A DNA stretch of 64,000 bases from Ruegeria sp. SCSIO 43209 (GCF_019904295.1 NZ_CP065359.1:3160001-3224000); one strand, 5' to 3'. Positions 21,006 to 31,547 are shown, counted from the stretch's first letter. Notes: generated by a model not told the origin, from the sequence alone. Numbers and translations are program-made.

Positions 21006-21974
21006 TTATTTCGACAACATCTGTCCGTCGCGCGGTCGCACAACCGGGCGTGCAGTTCTGACTGAGGCTGCTCCGCGCGCCGCCAACTCCGGGAACAAGG
21101 CCAATACTTCTGCTTGCGTCCGACGCTCGGCCTGGGTCAGTGCATGTCCCGGGTAGTAGCTTTCACTTTTGGCGCCATTGGCGAACACGATCTCATGTCG
21201 CCGGAACAGAATGTGGATATAATCCACCTCGCCCCCTTCGACACGCGTGACTGTTGTTCCGTTCACAAGACAATGGGCAGCGATCAGAACTTCTTCATGG
21301 CCAAACAGGTAGGGTGCACGCCAATCATCGATCAGCATCCTGTGCTGCGGCGAAACAAGCAGAGGGCGCGTGAGCCCGAACATCCCTGTCTCGAACCGAA
21401 TTGGGGCCAGTTTACCCTCGGCTGCTACCTTGGTCCGACCAATCCAGAGCACAGGTTTAGCGCCGCTATCCGCGGTCGTAACCAGATCTCCAAGTTTCAG
21501 GTCCTCGACCGGCCGGGGCCCATCGGGGGTATTAATCAATGTGCCGGGCGTAAAGCAGGGCGGACCGAGATCACCGTTGGCGATATCGACCGAACCAAAC
21601 GAAGCCCCATCATCGCTAAAATCGGTGACTGACGAAGAAACAAACGTGCCTTGCTGCAGAACCGATCCGTCTGTTGGGGTAAAAACCTCGCGCCCGTCAG
21701 CAAGGTAGAAGGTAACGCCGGTATATGTAACCTGCGCACCACCCGGCAACTCGATCGTCACCATATCATCGAAGTAAGACGCAGTGATGTCAGATCCGTC
21801 GACCGAGTCTCCATTCAGCCGGTTGACCAGATCATCGTCATTCTGATCGATAATATCAAAGAACTCGACGTTCAGCGTGGATCCAACAACGGTTCCGTTC
21901 GCACCCGGATTGGCCGGGTCGAGCACAAAAAACTGGTCTGTATACGTCGTGGGCACACCGATATTCCACTTCAC
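21006..21974 (-). CDS. Hint (Hedgehog/intein) domain protein
   Basis: Protein of 322 residues of a type common in roseobacters. The N-terminal 130 residues form a beta-rich, Asp-rich segment beginning with TYTDQFFVLDP. The Hint domain starts at CFTPGTLINTPDGPRPV, with the nucleophilic cysteine at the splice position, and contains RPLLVSPQHRML. In such proteins the domain may drive self-cleavage; an active extein is not evident. No signal peptide is present, so export by a type I system is possible (inference). The start is GTG at 21974, fixed by an in-frame stop just upstream; the ribosome binding site is poor. Confidence 0.82.
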   Translation of the reverse strand: MKWNIGVPTTYTDQFFVLDPANPGANGTVVGSTLNVEFFDIIDQNDDDLVNRLNGDSVDGSDITASYFDDMVTIELPGGAQVTYTGVTFYLADGREVFTPTDGSVLQQGTFVSSSVTDFSDDGASFGSVDIANGDLGPPCFTPGTLINTPDGPRPVEDLKLGDLVTTADSGAKPVLWIGRTKVAAEGKLAPIRFETGMFGLTRPLLVSPQHRMLIDDWRAPYLFGHEEVLIAAHCLVNGTTVTRVEGGEVDYIHILFRRHEIVFANGAKSESYYPGHALTQAERRTQAEVLALFPELAARGAASVRTARPVVRPRDGQMLSK

Positions 21975-22081
21975 TCACATCATTGGGATAGCAGCATGCC
22001 TGCATTTCCCGAATAAACTATGACTAAAGCTAGGCGTTATGCACGGCATTACACAAGAATTGGAAACAATATGGCCAGACA

Positions 22082-22117
22082 AAAGAATACCCGGCGTGTT
22101 GGGAACGACACGCCGGG
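22082..22117 (-). terminator. Rho-independent terminator of gltB
   Basis: CCCGGCGTGT and ACACGCCGGG form a perfect ten-base stem with an eight-base loop 25 bases after the gltB stop. On the minus strand it is followed by a T-rich stretch (TATTCTTTTG). Confidence 0.88.
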
Positions 22118-22141
22118 CCAAAGATTTAGATCTCTCAAGAC

Positions 22142-25100
22142 CTATTCTGCAGGAACCGCCGCCACCTCGGTGGTCAGAGGATGACTGAGCTTGTTCAACA
22201 TCTCTTTCGGGCAAACCTGCAGGAAGTTGGTCTTTTCCACATCCCAATGCTGTAAGATATCAATGGCTTTGCGGCTATTGGTTTCCGCGACATGGCGCTC
22301 GATCATTGCTTTCAGCTGATCTTCCCAATGGTCCACTGTCACCGGACAGGTGACAAGCGTCTCCATGTTCATCAGCGCTTCGGCCTTGCCTTCGGGGTCG
22401 TACAGATAAGCCATACCACCCGTCATCCCCGCACCAAAGTTGGCACCGATATCGCCGAGAATAACCGCAACGCCGCCGGTCATGTATTCACATCCGTTCG
22501 AGCCGCAGCCTTCGATAACCACTCTGGCACCTGAATTTCGCACCGCGAACCGCTCACCTGCGCGGCCTGCTGCAAATAGGTGGCCATCGGTGGCACCGTA
22601 TAGGACGGTGTTGCCAATGATGGTGTTATATTCCGCCTTGAGCGGGCTCACCTGCGGGGGTCGCACAACAATCATGCCGCCCGAAAGCCCCTTGCCGACA
22701 TAGTCGTTGGCATCACCCGAGACCTCCAGCTTGAGACCTGGAGCGGCAAAAGCCCCCAGCGACTGGCCGGCCGAACCCTGCAGTTTCACATGCAAGTGAT
22801 CGTCCTGGAACGTGTTCCGCATGCCGAAATTCTGGACGATGTGGCTTGAGACACGTGTACCCACGGTCCGATGCGTGTTCTGCACCGCGTAAGATAGTTG
22901 CATCTTCTCACCGTCTTTCAGGAACCGTGCTGCATCGCGCACAATCTCGGCATCCAGCGTATCCGGCACTGCATTACGATCCTTGTCGCGGTTGTAGACG
23001 ATATCATGTGCACCATCGACGGTGATCAACAGCGGGTTGAGGTCCAGATCATCCAGATGCGCCGATCCGCGGCTGACCTGTGCTAGCAGATCAGCACGAC
23101 CGATGATTTCGTCAATCGAGCGTGCGCCGAGGCTAGCCAGCAGTTCTCGCACTTCCTGTGCGTAGAAGGTGATCAGGTTCACCACCTTGTCCGCGTTGCC
23201 AGTAAACTTGGCACGCAACGATTCGTCCTGCGTGCACACGCCCACCGGACAGGTGTTCGACTGGCACTGGCGTACCATGATACAGCCCATTGCGATCAGG
23301 GCGGCGGTACCGATGCCGTATTCCTCGGCGCCCATCATCGCGGCCATGACGATGTCACGACCGGTGCGCAGGCCACCATCCGTCCGCAGAGTCACACGGT
23401 CGCGCAGGTTGTTCATCGCCAGAACCTGATGGGCTTCGGTCAGGCCCATTTCCCATGGCAGGCCGGCATATTTGATGCTGGTCGCAGGTGAGGCCCCAGT
23501 GCCGCCATTGTGACCCGAAATAAGGATAATATCGGCTTTCGCCTTGGCCACACCGGCAGCAATCGTGCCAACGCCCGAGGACGCCACCAGCTTAACCGTC
23601 ACTTTGCAGCGCGGGTTGATCTGTTTCAGGTCATAGATCAGCTGCGCCAAATCCTCGATCGAGTAGATGTCGTGGTGCGGCGGCGGCGATATCAGCGTCA
23701 CACCCTTGGTAGAATGCCGCAGACGCGCGATCAGGTCTGTGACTTTCATACCCGGCAGCTGACCGCCCTCACCCGGTTTCGCGCCTTGGGCGACTTTGAT
23801 CTCAAGCTCTTCGCACTGGTTCAGGTATTCGGCGGTCACGCCGAACCGGCCCGAGGCCACCTGTTTGATCTTGGCCGACGGGTTGTCACCGTTGGGTTCG
23901 GGCACAAAATGCGCCGGGTCTTCACCACCTTCGCCGGAATCCGACTTCGCGCCAATCCGGTTCATCGCCACGTTTAGTGTCTTGTGCGCCTCGGGGCTGA
24001 GGGCGCCCAGCGACATGCCTGGAGTGACAAAGCGTTTGCGGATTGAAGTGATCGATTCGACCTCTTCGATCGGCACCGGCTTGCCCAGCGGCTTGAAATC
24101 CATCAGATCGCGCAAGTGAATCGGAGGATTGGACTGCATCTTGGCCGAATACTGTTTCCACAGCTCATATGAGGCGCGGTTACAGGCCATTTGCATCATG
24201 TGCATTGAGGTTGCTTCCCACGCGTGGGTCTCACCCGATTTACGCGCTTTGTAGAAACCTCCGATGGGCAGAACATCCAAACCGCTGTCCCACGCCTTAG
24301 CATGAATTTCTTCGACTTTGGTCTGAATGCCGGTGACACCGATGCCGGAGATACGACTGGTCATGCCCGGGAAATACTCGGCCACCATCGCGCGGCTGAG
24401 ACCCACGGCTTCGAAATTCAGACCACCGCGATAGGACGAGATCACCGAAATACCCATCTTGGCCATGATCTTCAGCAGACCCTGGTCGATGGCTTCGCGA
24501 TAGCGCGCAACGTTTTCGGTCAGGTTGCCGTCCAGCAGACCACGGTCAATGCGATCAGCCAGTGAGTCTTCGGCCAGATAGGCGTTCACAACAGTCGCGC
24601 CACAGCCGATCAGAACCGCAAAGTAATGAGGATCAACACATTCAGCAGACCGCACGTTCAGCGAACAAAAGGTCCGCAAACCCTGACGGGTCAAGTGCGA
24701 ATGCACAGCACTGGTGGCCAGGATCATCGGCATCGCCACACGACCTTGCCCTGAATTCATGTCAGACAGAACCAAGTGACCCGCGCCCGAGCGCACGGCT
24801 TCTTCCGCTTCGGCTCTAACACGTGCCAAGGCGGCGCTCAGAGCGCCTCGGCCGGGTTCAAAGCTACAATCGATCTCCGCAAGGGGTGAACCCAGTTGAT
24901 TGACCAGGGTGTCCCATTGTGCATTGCCGACAAAGGGGCTTTCCAGAACGATTATCTCGGTCTGGCTGCTGTCTTCGTCCAGCACGTTCTTAAGGTTGCC
25001 GAACCGCGTCTTCAGCGACATCACACGGTATTCACGCAAACTGTCGATCGGAGGGTTCGTCACCTGGCTGAAGTTCTGTCGGAAAAAGTGGCTAAGCGGG

Positions 25101-26674
25101 CGGTATTGCTTGGACAGAACAGCCGAGGGCGTATCATCCCCCATCGAAGCCAGCGCCTCTTTGCCGTCCTCTGCCATCGGGGCAAGAATCTGTTCTAGGT
25201 CTTCCACAGAATACCCTGCCGCAATCTGACGCTTGCGCAGTTCTTCTCCGGTGAATTTCGGGTGTTCCGTAACGCCCGCAAGTGACTCGTCCAGATCGTT
25301 GATCTTGCCGACCCAGTCGCCAAACGGCAGTGCTCGGGCCAGTTTGTCCTTGATCTGCTTGTCGCGGAACAGCTTGCCCTTTTTCATATCGACAGCCAGC
25401 ATCTGGCCCGGTCCCAGCGCGCCTTTTTCGGTCACGGTGGCCTCATCAATCGGCACCATACCCGCCTCGGACCCCGCGATAACCAGACCATCGCCGGTTA
25501 CCACATAGCGCATCGGGCGCAGACCGTTCCGATCCAAACCGGCACACACCCAGCGGCCATCCGTCATTGCTAGCGCAGCAGGGCCATCCCAAGGTTCCAT
25601 CACTGAGTTGCAGTAGGAATACATATCGCGCCAGCTTTGCGGCAGCTCGATTGCTTGCTTGGACCAGCTTTCTGGAACCAGCATGGTTTTCGCCATCGGC
25701 GCCGAGCGCCCCGCACGCACCAAAACCTCGAATACCGAGTCTAATGCGGCAGAATCCGACGATCCGCCCGCTATGATCGGCTTGATATCCTCGGCATAGA
25801 CGCCAAAGCTGTCCGAGGTCATGCGGATCTCGTGGCTTTTCATCCAGTTGATGTTGCCTTTCAGCGTGTTGATCTCACCGTTGTGCGCCAACATACGGAA
25901 GGGCTGAGCCAGCCACCATTGCGGGAACGTGTTGGTCGAATAGCGCTGGTGGTAAATGGCAAAAGCGGACTCGAACCGCTCATCCATCAGGTCGGGGTAG
26001 AAAACAGCGACCTGCTCGGCCAGCATCATACCTTTGTAGATGATCGACCGGCAAGACAGCGACGCCAGATACAGCCCCGAGATTCCTGCGGCCAGCGCCG
26101 CCTTTTCAATACGGCGACGAATGACATAGAGTTCACGCTCGAACGTGTCTTCATCCACGCCTTTGGAGTTCGAGATCAGAATTTGCTCGATCTCGGGCCG
26201 GGTCGCGTTGGCCTTTTCGCCCAGACAGGTCACATCAACCGGCACATGTCGCCAGCCATAAATATAGTAACCCATACGTAGAACTTCGGTTTCCACGATG
26301 GTCCGGCACTGTTCCTGCGCGCCAAAATCCGTGCGGGGCAGGAAAACCTGACCGACAGCAACCAGTTCATCCAAGTTTGGTTCATGACCCGTGCGACGAA
26401 TCTGATCATAGAAGAATGGGACCGGGATCTGCACATGGATACCTGCGCCATCCCCGGTTTTACCGTCCGCATCCACCGCGCCGCGATGCCAGATTGCCTT
26501 TAGCGCATCGATCCCGGCATCCACCACCTTGCGTGACGGCTTACCATCGACGGACACAACAAGGCCCACACCGCACGAGGAATGCTCTTCTTCCTCTGAA
26601 TAGAGACCGTTTTCTGCCATCCATTTGCGCTTGGCTTCCTCGACCCGCACCCAATCGGCATCATATTTGGTCAT
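22142..26674 (-). CDS. gltB: Glutamate synthase large subunit
   Basis: NADPH-dependent glutamate synthase alpha subunit, making glutamate from glutamine and 2-oxoglutarate; 1510 residues, normal for the family. The class II glutaminase domain begins at Cys34 (HSSCGVGL), so a 33-residue propeptide is expected to be removed. The central and FMN domains follow, with GAKPGEGGQLPG and SGHNGGTGASP. The 3Fe-4S cysteines appear as C-x5-C-x4-C (CIMVRQCQSNTCPVG). The beta-helical C-terminal domain with GGMAYLYDPEG completes it. The ATG at 26674 follows AAGGAG; the longer upstream frame lacks family sequence. It is downstream of gltD. Confidence 0.97.
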   Translation of the reverse strand: MTKYDADWVRVEEAKRKWMAENGLYSEEEEHSSCGVGLVVSVDGKPSRKVVDAGIDALKAIWHRGAVDADGKTGDGAGIHVQIPVPFFYDQIRRTGHEPNLDELVAVGQVFLPRTDFGAQEQCRTIVETEVLRMGYYIYGWRHVPVDVTCLGEKANATRPEIEQILISNSKGVDEDTFERELYVIRRRIEKAALAAGISGLYLASLSCRSIIYKGMMLAEQVAVFYPDLMDERFESAFAIYHQRYSTNTFPQWWLAQPFRMLAHNGEINTLKGNINWMKSHEIRMTSDSFGVYAEDIKPIIAGGSSDSAALDSVFEVLVRAGRSAPMAKTMLVPESWSKQAIELPQSWRDMYSYCNSVMEPWDGPAALAMTDGRWVCAGLDRNGLRPMRYVVTGDGLVIAGSEAGMVPIDEATVTEKGALGPGQMLAVDMKKGKLFRDKQIKDKLARALPFGDWVGKINDLDESLAGVTEHPKFTGEELRKRQIAAGYSVEDLEQILAPMAEDGKEALASMGDDTPSAVLSKQYRPLSHFFRQNFSQVTNPPIDSLREYRVMSLKTRFGNLKNVLDEDSSQTEIIVLESPFVGNAQWDTLVNQLGSPLAEIDCSFEPGRGALSAALARVRAEAEEAVRSGAGHLVLSDMNSGQGRVAMPMILATSAVHSHLTRQGLRTFCSLNVRSAECVDPHYFAVLIGCGATVVNAYLAEDSLADRIDRGLLDGNLTENVARYREAIDQGLLKIMAKMGISVISSYRGGLNFEAVGLSRAMVAEYFPGMTSRISGIGVTGIQTKVEEIHAKAWDSGLDVLPIGGFYKARKSGETHAWEATSMHMMQMACNRASYELWKQYSAKMQSNPPIHLRDLMDFKPLGKPVPIEEVESITSIRKRFVTPGMSLGALSPEAHKTLNVAMNRIGAKSDSGEGGEDPAHFVPEPNGDNPSAKIKQVASGRFGVTAEYLNQCEELEIKVAQGAKPGEGGQLPGMKVTDLIARLRHSTKGVTLISPPPHHDIYSIEDLAQLIYDLKQINPRCKVTVKLVASSGVGTIAAGVAKAKADIILISGHNGGTGASPATSIKYAGLPWEMGLTEAHQVLAMNNLRDRVTLRTDGGLRTGRDIVMAAMMGAEEYGIGTAALIAMGCIMVRQCQSNTCPVGVCTQDESLRAKFTGNADKVVNLITFYAQEVRELLASLGARSIDEIIGRADLLAQVSRGSAHLDDLDLNPLLITVDGAHDIVYNRDKDRNAVPDTLDAEIVRDAARFLKDGEKMQLSYAVQNTHRTVGTRVSSHIVQNFGMRNTFQDDHLHVKLQGSAGQSLGAFAAPGLKLEVSGDANDYVGKGLSGGMIVVRPPQVSPLKAEYNTIIGNTVLYGATDGHLFAAGRAGERFAVRNSGARVVIEGCGSNGCEYMTGGVAVILGDIGANFGAGMTGGMAYLYDPEGKAEALMNMETLVTCPVTVDHWEDQLKAMIERHVAETNSRKAIDILQHWDVEKTNFLQVCPKEMLNKLSHPLTTEVAAVPAE

Positions 26675-26783
26675 TGGCTGTCTCCTTTTTCCCAAGGGGG
26701 CACACAGGCTTTGGTTCATCTGTCGGCGTTCGCTTTCGAACGCATACCCGCTGGGATTTTTCGAATTGCTTTTGCGTTTTGTT

Positions 26784-28217
26784 TCACTCGGCTGCGATGG
26801 CGGATTTGGCGTTAAAACGCTCAATTATGGCATCTGCGCAATCGCGCCCGTCACGGATCGCCCAGACCACCAGCGAAGCACCGCGCACGATGTCGCCGAT
26901 GGCATAAACGCCCTCCATCTCGGTCGCACCGGTCTGGAACGCTGCTTTGATTGTACCCCAGCGGGTCACGGGTAGATCGGGTTGGCCGAATAAGGTGGGC
27001 AGGTCTTCGGGTTCGAATCCAAGCGCCTTGATCACCAGATCGGCCTCTTCGACATAGTCTGCGCCCTCAATCACTTCGGGAGCCTGACGGCCCGAGGCAT
27101 CGGGCTGGCCCAGACGCATCTTCTGCACCATGACACCGTTCACTTGCTCATCGCCGGTAAAGCCTTTGGGTGCGCTAAGCCATTCGAAGATCACGCCTTC
27201 TTCCTCGGCATTCTGGGTCTCGCGCTGCGAGCCCGGCATATTGGCGCGGTCGCGGCGATAGAGGCATTTGACCGACGTCGCACCCTGACGAATCGACGTG
27301 CGCACGCAATCCATCGCGGTATCACCCCCGCCGATGACGACCACTTTCTTACCTTCCGCGTTCAGGCGGCCATTGTCGAAGTCATCAACCGCATCGCCAA
27401 AACTTTTGCGATTCGAGGCTGTCAGAAAATCGATCGCCTTTTCAATCCCACCCAGACCGCTGCCGGGCATGGACAGATCACGGGATTTGTAGACGCCCGT
27501 TGCAATAATCACCGCATCATGTTTCGCGTGGATTTCCGCGAATTTCGCGGCGTCCACATCGCAGTTCAACTCAAATGCAACACCACCATCTGCCAGCAGG
27601 TCATTTCGGCGTTGGACGATATCCTTTTCCAGCTTGAAACCGGGAATGCCGTACATCAGCAGCCCCCCCGCACGGTCATAACGATCATAGACCGTGACCT
27701 GAATACCCGCCCGGCGCAGCATATCCGCCGCTGCCAATCCACCGGGTCCACCGCCAATGATACCCACGCTTTCGTCGCGCTCGGCACGAGGCTGAACGGG
27801 TTTGACCCAGCCTTTATCCCAGGCTGTATCGGTAATGTATTTCTCGATCGAGCCGATGGTGACCGTACCGTGGCCTGATTGCTCGATCACGCAATTGCCT
27901 TCGCACAGACGGTCCTGTGGGCAGATGCGGCCGCAGATTTCAGGGAAAGTGTTGGTAGCCTGGCTTGTTTGATACGCCTCTTCCAACCGCCCGGTTGCCG
28001 TCAGGTTCAGCCAATCAGGGATATTGTTGTGCAGCGGACAATGGGACTGGCAATAGGGCACTCCGCACTGGCTGCATCGGCTGGCCTGTTCGGCCGCCTT
28101 CTCCGCGGCGTACTCGGCATAGATTTCATCGAAGTCCTCTTTGCGGTCACTGGCGGCACGCTTTTCAGGCATGACACGATCGATCTGCACAAATTTCAGC
28201 ATCGGTTGCTTGGCCAC
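26784..28217 (-). CDS. gltD: Glutamate synthase small subunit
   Basis: FAD- and iron-sulfur-containing beta subunit that passes electrons from NADPH to GltB; 477 residues. N-terminal cysteine clusters for two 4Fe-4S centres are visible (CSQCGVPYCQSHCP and CGRICPQDRLCEGNC). They are followed by the FAD motif GIIGGGPGGLAAA and the NADPH motif VVIGGGDTAMDC. The start is GTG at 28217 with GGAG about nine bases upstream. Its gene precedes gltB by 109 bases on the same strand, so they form an operon. Confidence 0.96.
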   Translation of the reverse strand: MAKQPMLKFVQIDRVMPEKRAASDRKEDFDEIYAEYAAEKAAEQASRCSQCGVPYCQSHCPLHNNIPDWLNLTATGRLEEAYQTSQATNTFPEICGRICPQDRLCEGNCVIEQSGHGTVTIGSIEKYITDTAWDKGWVKPVQPRAERDESVGIIGGGPGGLAAADMLRRAGIQVTVYDRYDRAGGLLMYGIPGFKLEKDIVQRRNDLLADGGVAFELNCDVDAAKFAEIHAKHDAVIIATGVYKSRDLSMPGSGLGGIEKAIDFLTASNRKSFGDAVDDFDNGRLNAEGKKVVVIGGGDTAMDCVRTSIRQGATSVKCLYRRDRANMPGSQRETQNAEEEGVIFEWLSAPKGFTGDEQVNGVMVQKMRLGQPDASGRQAPEVIEGADYVEEADLVIKALGFEPEDLPTLFGQPDLPVTRWGTIKAAFQTGATEMEGVYAIGDIVRGASLVVWAIRDGRDCADAIIERFNAKSAIAAE

Positions 28218-28445
28218 GGGTCAGACTCCATGAATTGGCTTGGTCAGGGTTCTTTAAGTGAAGTCATTCTGGATGAAAAGTCAACTGTACTGACCTATAT
28301 TGAGAAAACTGCATCGCTCGATGTTTTTTCAGAGAAATTTGTCGTGTTTTTAGTTCCGATTCGGACCTATCTGGACACTTCACTTTCCCGTTGCCCGCTT
28401 ATACCCATTGTTCTCAACAAAACGAGCACGGTACCGGCGGAGCAG

Positions 28446-29249
28446 ATGAGCCTTTTTCACTTGATTCTTGTGGCGATCATTCAGGGCGTCACCGAATTCT
28501 TGCCTGTGTCTTCATCCGGGCACCTGATCCTGCTGCCCCGCCTGACTGGCGCGGATGATCAAGGCCTGGCAATCGATGTCGCCGTCCATGTAGGAACACT
28601 TGGCGCGGTTATTCATTATTTCTGGTCAGATGTGAAACAAGCCCTAGCCGGGATACCCCAAATTATCCGAGGACGAATTGAGACGCCTCAGGCGCGGTTG
28701 GCACTGGGCTTGGTCATCGCCACGATTCCGACAGTCATTGCGGGCGGGATCGTGTACCTGACGGGGCTTGAGCAGACTCTACGTTCAGTCGCCGTCATCG
28801 GATGGGCGATGCTTGGCTTCGGGTTAGTGCTGTATTGGATGGATCAAAAGGGGGTACAAACCAAACGTAGTTCGGACTGGGGCCTAAAGGACGCAATGAT
28901 CATGGGGCTGTGGCAGATGTTGGCCTTGATCCCGGGGACTTCACGCTCGGGGATTACGATCACAGGCGCTCGCCAGCTTGGCTATACACGCGAAGATGGT
29001 GCGCGGATTGCCATGCTGATGTCGATACCAACGATTGTCGCTTCGGGCGTCCTGCTTTCGGTCGACGTCGTCCGTGAGGCGGACACACAGCTGGCCAAGG
29101 ACGGCGCGATTGCCGCAGCCTTCGCCTTTGTTTCGGCTCTGCTCGCGCTTAACCTGATGATGCGGCTTCTGCGCAGCGTCAGTTTCACGCCCTATGTGAT
29201 CTACCGGGTCATCCTCGGAGCAATACTGCTAATGATCGCCTATAGCTGA
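28446..29249 (+). CDS. uppP: Undecaprenyl-diphosphatase
   Basis: Membrane phosphatase (BacA/UppP) that recycles undecaprenyl diphosphate for cell-wall synthesis; 267 residues with about eight membrane segments. Both catalytic motifs are present: EFLPVSSSGHL near the N-terminus and PGTSRSGITITG near residues 160-171. The ATG at 28446 follows CGGAG. The frame stays open far upstream but is antisense to gltD there. The stop codon abuts the end of the convergent NDUFA9-like gene. Confidence 0.95.
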   Translation: MSLFHLILVAIIQGVTEFLPVSSSGHLILLPRLTGADDQGLAIDVAVHVGTLGAVIHYFWSDVKQALAGIPQIIRGRIETPQARLALGLVIATIPTVIAGGIVYLTGLEQTLRSVAVIGWAMLGFGLVLYWMDQKGVQTKRSSDWGLKDAMIMGLWQMLALIPGTSRSGITITGARQLGYTREDGARIAMLMSIPTIVASGVLLSVDVVREADTQLAKDGAIAAAFAFVSALLALNLMMRLLRSVSFTPYVIYRVILGAILLMIAYS

Positions 29250-30233
29250 TCAGATGCGCAGGTTCTTGGCCGAGTTCTGAATATCGTCATACTGGCCCGC
29301 GGGGCGGAATTTCCACAGATATTCTGGCAGAACCGATTCCAACGTCGCGGGCTCGATCCCGAGGTCTGAAAAACCTTTAGCGTCATCCGCCGCCACATTA
29401 TCGCGCCGCAAATTTTTAAGCTGGTCACGGGTCAGGATATTGTTCGGAAACAACTGAAAACTGACGAACTTCGCGATATCCAACACACCCGCCATGATTT
29501 TCGCCGCCCAGAAAGGCATCCCGATGATGATCCGGCGGCGATGAATTACGTCGAGCATCTGCTGCATCAACGCGCGGAAACTCTTTACCTCTGGCCCGCC
29601 CAGTTCATAAACACCGGCAGACGCTTTGCCCAGAACGCCTTGAACTGCCGCTTGCGCAACATCATCGACATAGACAGGTTGAAATTTCGTTTCCGCCCCA
29701 ACGAGCGGCAGGAACGGGCTCATCCGTGTCATTCCTGCGAAGCGGTTGAAAAACTGGTCTTCGGTGCCGAAAATGACTGATGGGCGCAGAATGACGGCAC
29801 CCGGCATGTGTTGCAAAACGCCCGCCTCGCCCTGCGCTTTGGTGCGCGCATATTCGCTGTCGGATTCGGGATCCGCACCGATGGCCGAGATATGAACCAT
29901 GCGGTCAATACTCTGAGCGGCCGCCAGCCGGGCGATCCGTTCGGCACCTTCGGCCTGCACTGCATCGAACGCATTCTTGCCCAGCTCATTCAATACGCCA
30001 ACGCAATTCACCACGGCGTCCACACCATGCATCGCCGCACTGACCGAGGCGTCATCACGGATATTGCACAAGATAGGCTCGACCTGACCAACCGCGCCAT
30101 AGGGTCTGACGAACATCGCTTCATTGGGCCGCCGCACAGCGACGCGGACACGCCAGCCTTCGGCAGCCATACGCCGCGCGATATATCGGCCGACAAAGCC
30201 CGATCCACCGTAAATCGTGACGAGTTTCGACAT
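29250..30233 (-). CDS. Complex I NDUFA9-subunit-like NAD(P)-binding protein
   Basis: Atypical SDR of 327 residues related to the NDUFA9 accessory subunit of respiratory complex I. The Rossmann motif YGGSGFVGRYIARRMA is at the N-terminus, and the family segments VVNCVGVLNELGKN, ILRPSVIFGTEDQFFNRFA and PVYVDDVAQAAV are visible. In alphaproteobacteria such proteins are linked to complex I assembly or stability, which I infer here by family only. AGGAG precedes the ATG. It is next to the tRNA-Leu gene that carries the island. Confidence 0.9.
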   Translation of the reverse strand: MSKLVTIYGGSGFVGRYIARRMAAEGWRVRVAVRRPNEAMFVRPYGAVGQVEPILCNIRDDASVSAAMHGVDAVVNCVGVLNELGKNAFDAVQAEGAERIARLAAAQSIDRMVHISAIGADPESDSEYARTKAQGEAGVLQHMPGAVILRPSVIFGTEDQFFNRFAGMTRMSPFLPLVGAETKFQPVYVDDVAQAAVQGVLGKASAGVYELGGPEVKSFRALMQQMLDVIHRRRIIIGMPFWAAKIMAGVLDIAKFVSFQLFPNNILTRDQLKNLRRDNVAADDAKGFSDLGIEPATLESVLPEYLWKFRPAGQYDDIQNSAKNLRI

Positions 30234-30431
30234 GATGGCGCTCCTGCTGTCTTGGTCTGAATTGATCTAGCGCCCACGAGCCCGTCGAACAAGGCGCAAT
30301 AACGCCGCGCTTCTCTGAAAATCCGTCGCGTGAACCAGAAGTTGGGGCACGCATCAAAAAACTTTCAAAAACCCCCCCGAATCTGGTTGACGCCCCCTGC
30401 CAGTCAGCTTAAACGCCCCTCCACGACACCT

Positions 30432-30518
30432 GCCCAGGTGGCGGAATTGGTAGACGCGCTAGCTTCAGGTGCTAGTGTCCGTATGGACGTGGAGGTTCGA
30501 GTCCTCTCCTGGGCACCA
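30432..30518 (+). tRNA. tRNA-Leu(CAG)
   Basis: An 87-base class II tRNA with an encoded CCA end. The acceptor arms GCCCAGG and CCTGGGC pair fully. The anticodon stem CTAGC/GCTAG frames the loop TTCAGGT, so the anticodon is CAG and the tRNA reads CUG. A long variable arm follows, as expected for leucine. Its 3' 16 bases are duplicated at 48532-48547 and mark the island attachment site. Confidence 0.97.
30503..30518 (+). repeat. Attachment site at tRNA end (left island border)
   Basis: CCTCTCCTGGGCACCA, the 3' end of the tRNA-Leu gene, is repeated exactly at 48532-48547 beyond the integrase. Integration at this site keeps the tRNA intact. Confidence 0.9.
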
Positions 30519-31547
30519 TATCCCCTTAAAAATATATTTAAAAATAATATGTTACGGACCGAATTGGTCTTGCAGTCCACCTTGTGGACCACCTTTTGGT
30601 TTCGGGTTCATTGACTGCACTCAATGCCAAATGTTTTTAACCAACTTGCTCGCATCGTCCAAATGTCCGAAATGCCTATTAAGTTTGGAGGGTACCCGCT
30701 TTTCCTCACATTACATCCGGTAGCCAATCTGAACTGCGACTTCAGGTGATAGAGTCGTCTCGCTTGTGAAATCAACGAAAATAAGATCGGATGAGTAGAT
30801 GCGAACGACGATCACCTGGCGTTGATGGGATGATGATAAATCCTTTGCCCAATGGTGGATAAAACAAGCATGGTTGTTCGAGTAAGAATCTGACCAACAA
30901 CAAACGAGCTTACTATGCTAAAATCACTGTTGGCTAATATCCGCACCAAGACCGTCAACAAACCAAACGTGTTCTATTGCCTAACGCCCTATCTCAACAC
31001 CTTAGACCCGATTGAAAACCCTCGCACTCGCACCCGCGAGGATGGTCAGAAGGAAAAGGAGGTTGGGAAGGATAGGAAAACCGGCCGGACGATCTGGTTG
31101 CCACTTTCGGATTAAGCTGCTCTGGTGCAACACAGTAAGCCCACAAGAGCTGATCGAGGCACGCTCAATTACGTGCAACGCGCTTCATCAATTTCTTTTT
31201 CTTGTTCTTTGTCTATGTCTTGATGGAAGTACGTTTGCGTTGCGTTCGTAGAAGACGCCCATTGATTTCATTGCAAAATCTCAAATCATCTCGGTATTGA
31301 CGATCACTGATTGTTACCGAATCCGGTACGTTTGCATTTTTTGGAGGCTGCGGATCGAGCGATTTCCAACGTACGAAAGACAAAAAATTGAAAAGGCGCC
31401 TGCCAACTGAAAGAGCCTTCAGCACCCGGACATTCGCAGCAAGAGTTCAGGTTTCATTGCCTCGACCCCAATGTTTGTCCTTCTGCCTTCTTGCTGCTCT
31501 CTCCGCTCTTGAGGTAGCGTCTTGCTAAGAAATTTTGAGGCGAAATA
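30519..31547. other. Left end of island, no supported gene
   Basis: About 1 kb between the tRNA and hsdM. Only short frames occur (for example 30915-31115 plus and 31213-31425 minus), without ribosome binding sites or recognisable products. The last part should hold the hsdM promoter. It may be decayed remains of earlier island DNA. Confidence 0.5.

Noticed and set aside
27879..28445. Long upstream extension of the uppP frame
   Set aside because: It runs antisense over gltD and lacks the family N-terminus; the ATG at 28446 has a ribosome binding site.
30915..31115. 66-residue frame at the left end of the island
   Set aside because: Has an ATG but no clear ribosome binding site, basic low-information sequence and no known family.
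31213..31425. 70-residue minus-strand frame before hsdM
   Set aside because: Start and product unsupported; no transposase motif or family pattern could be recognised.
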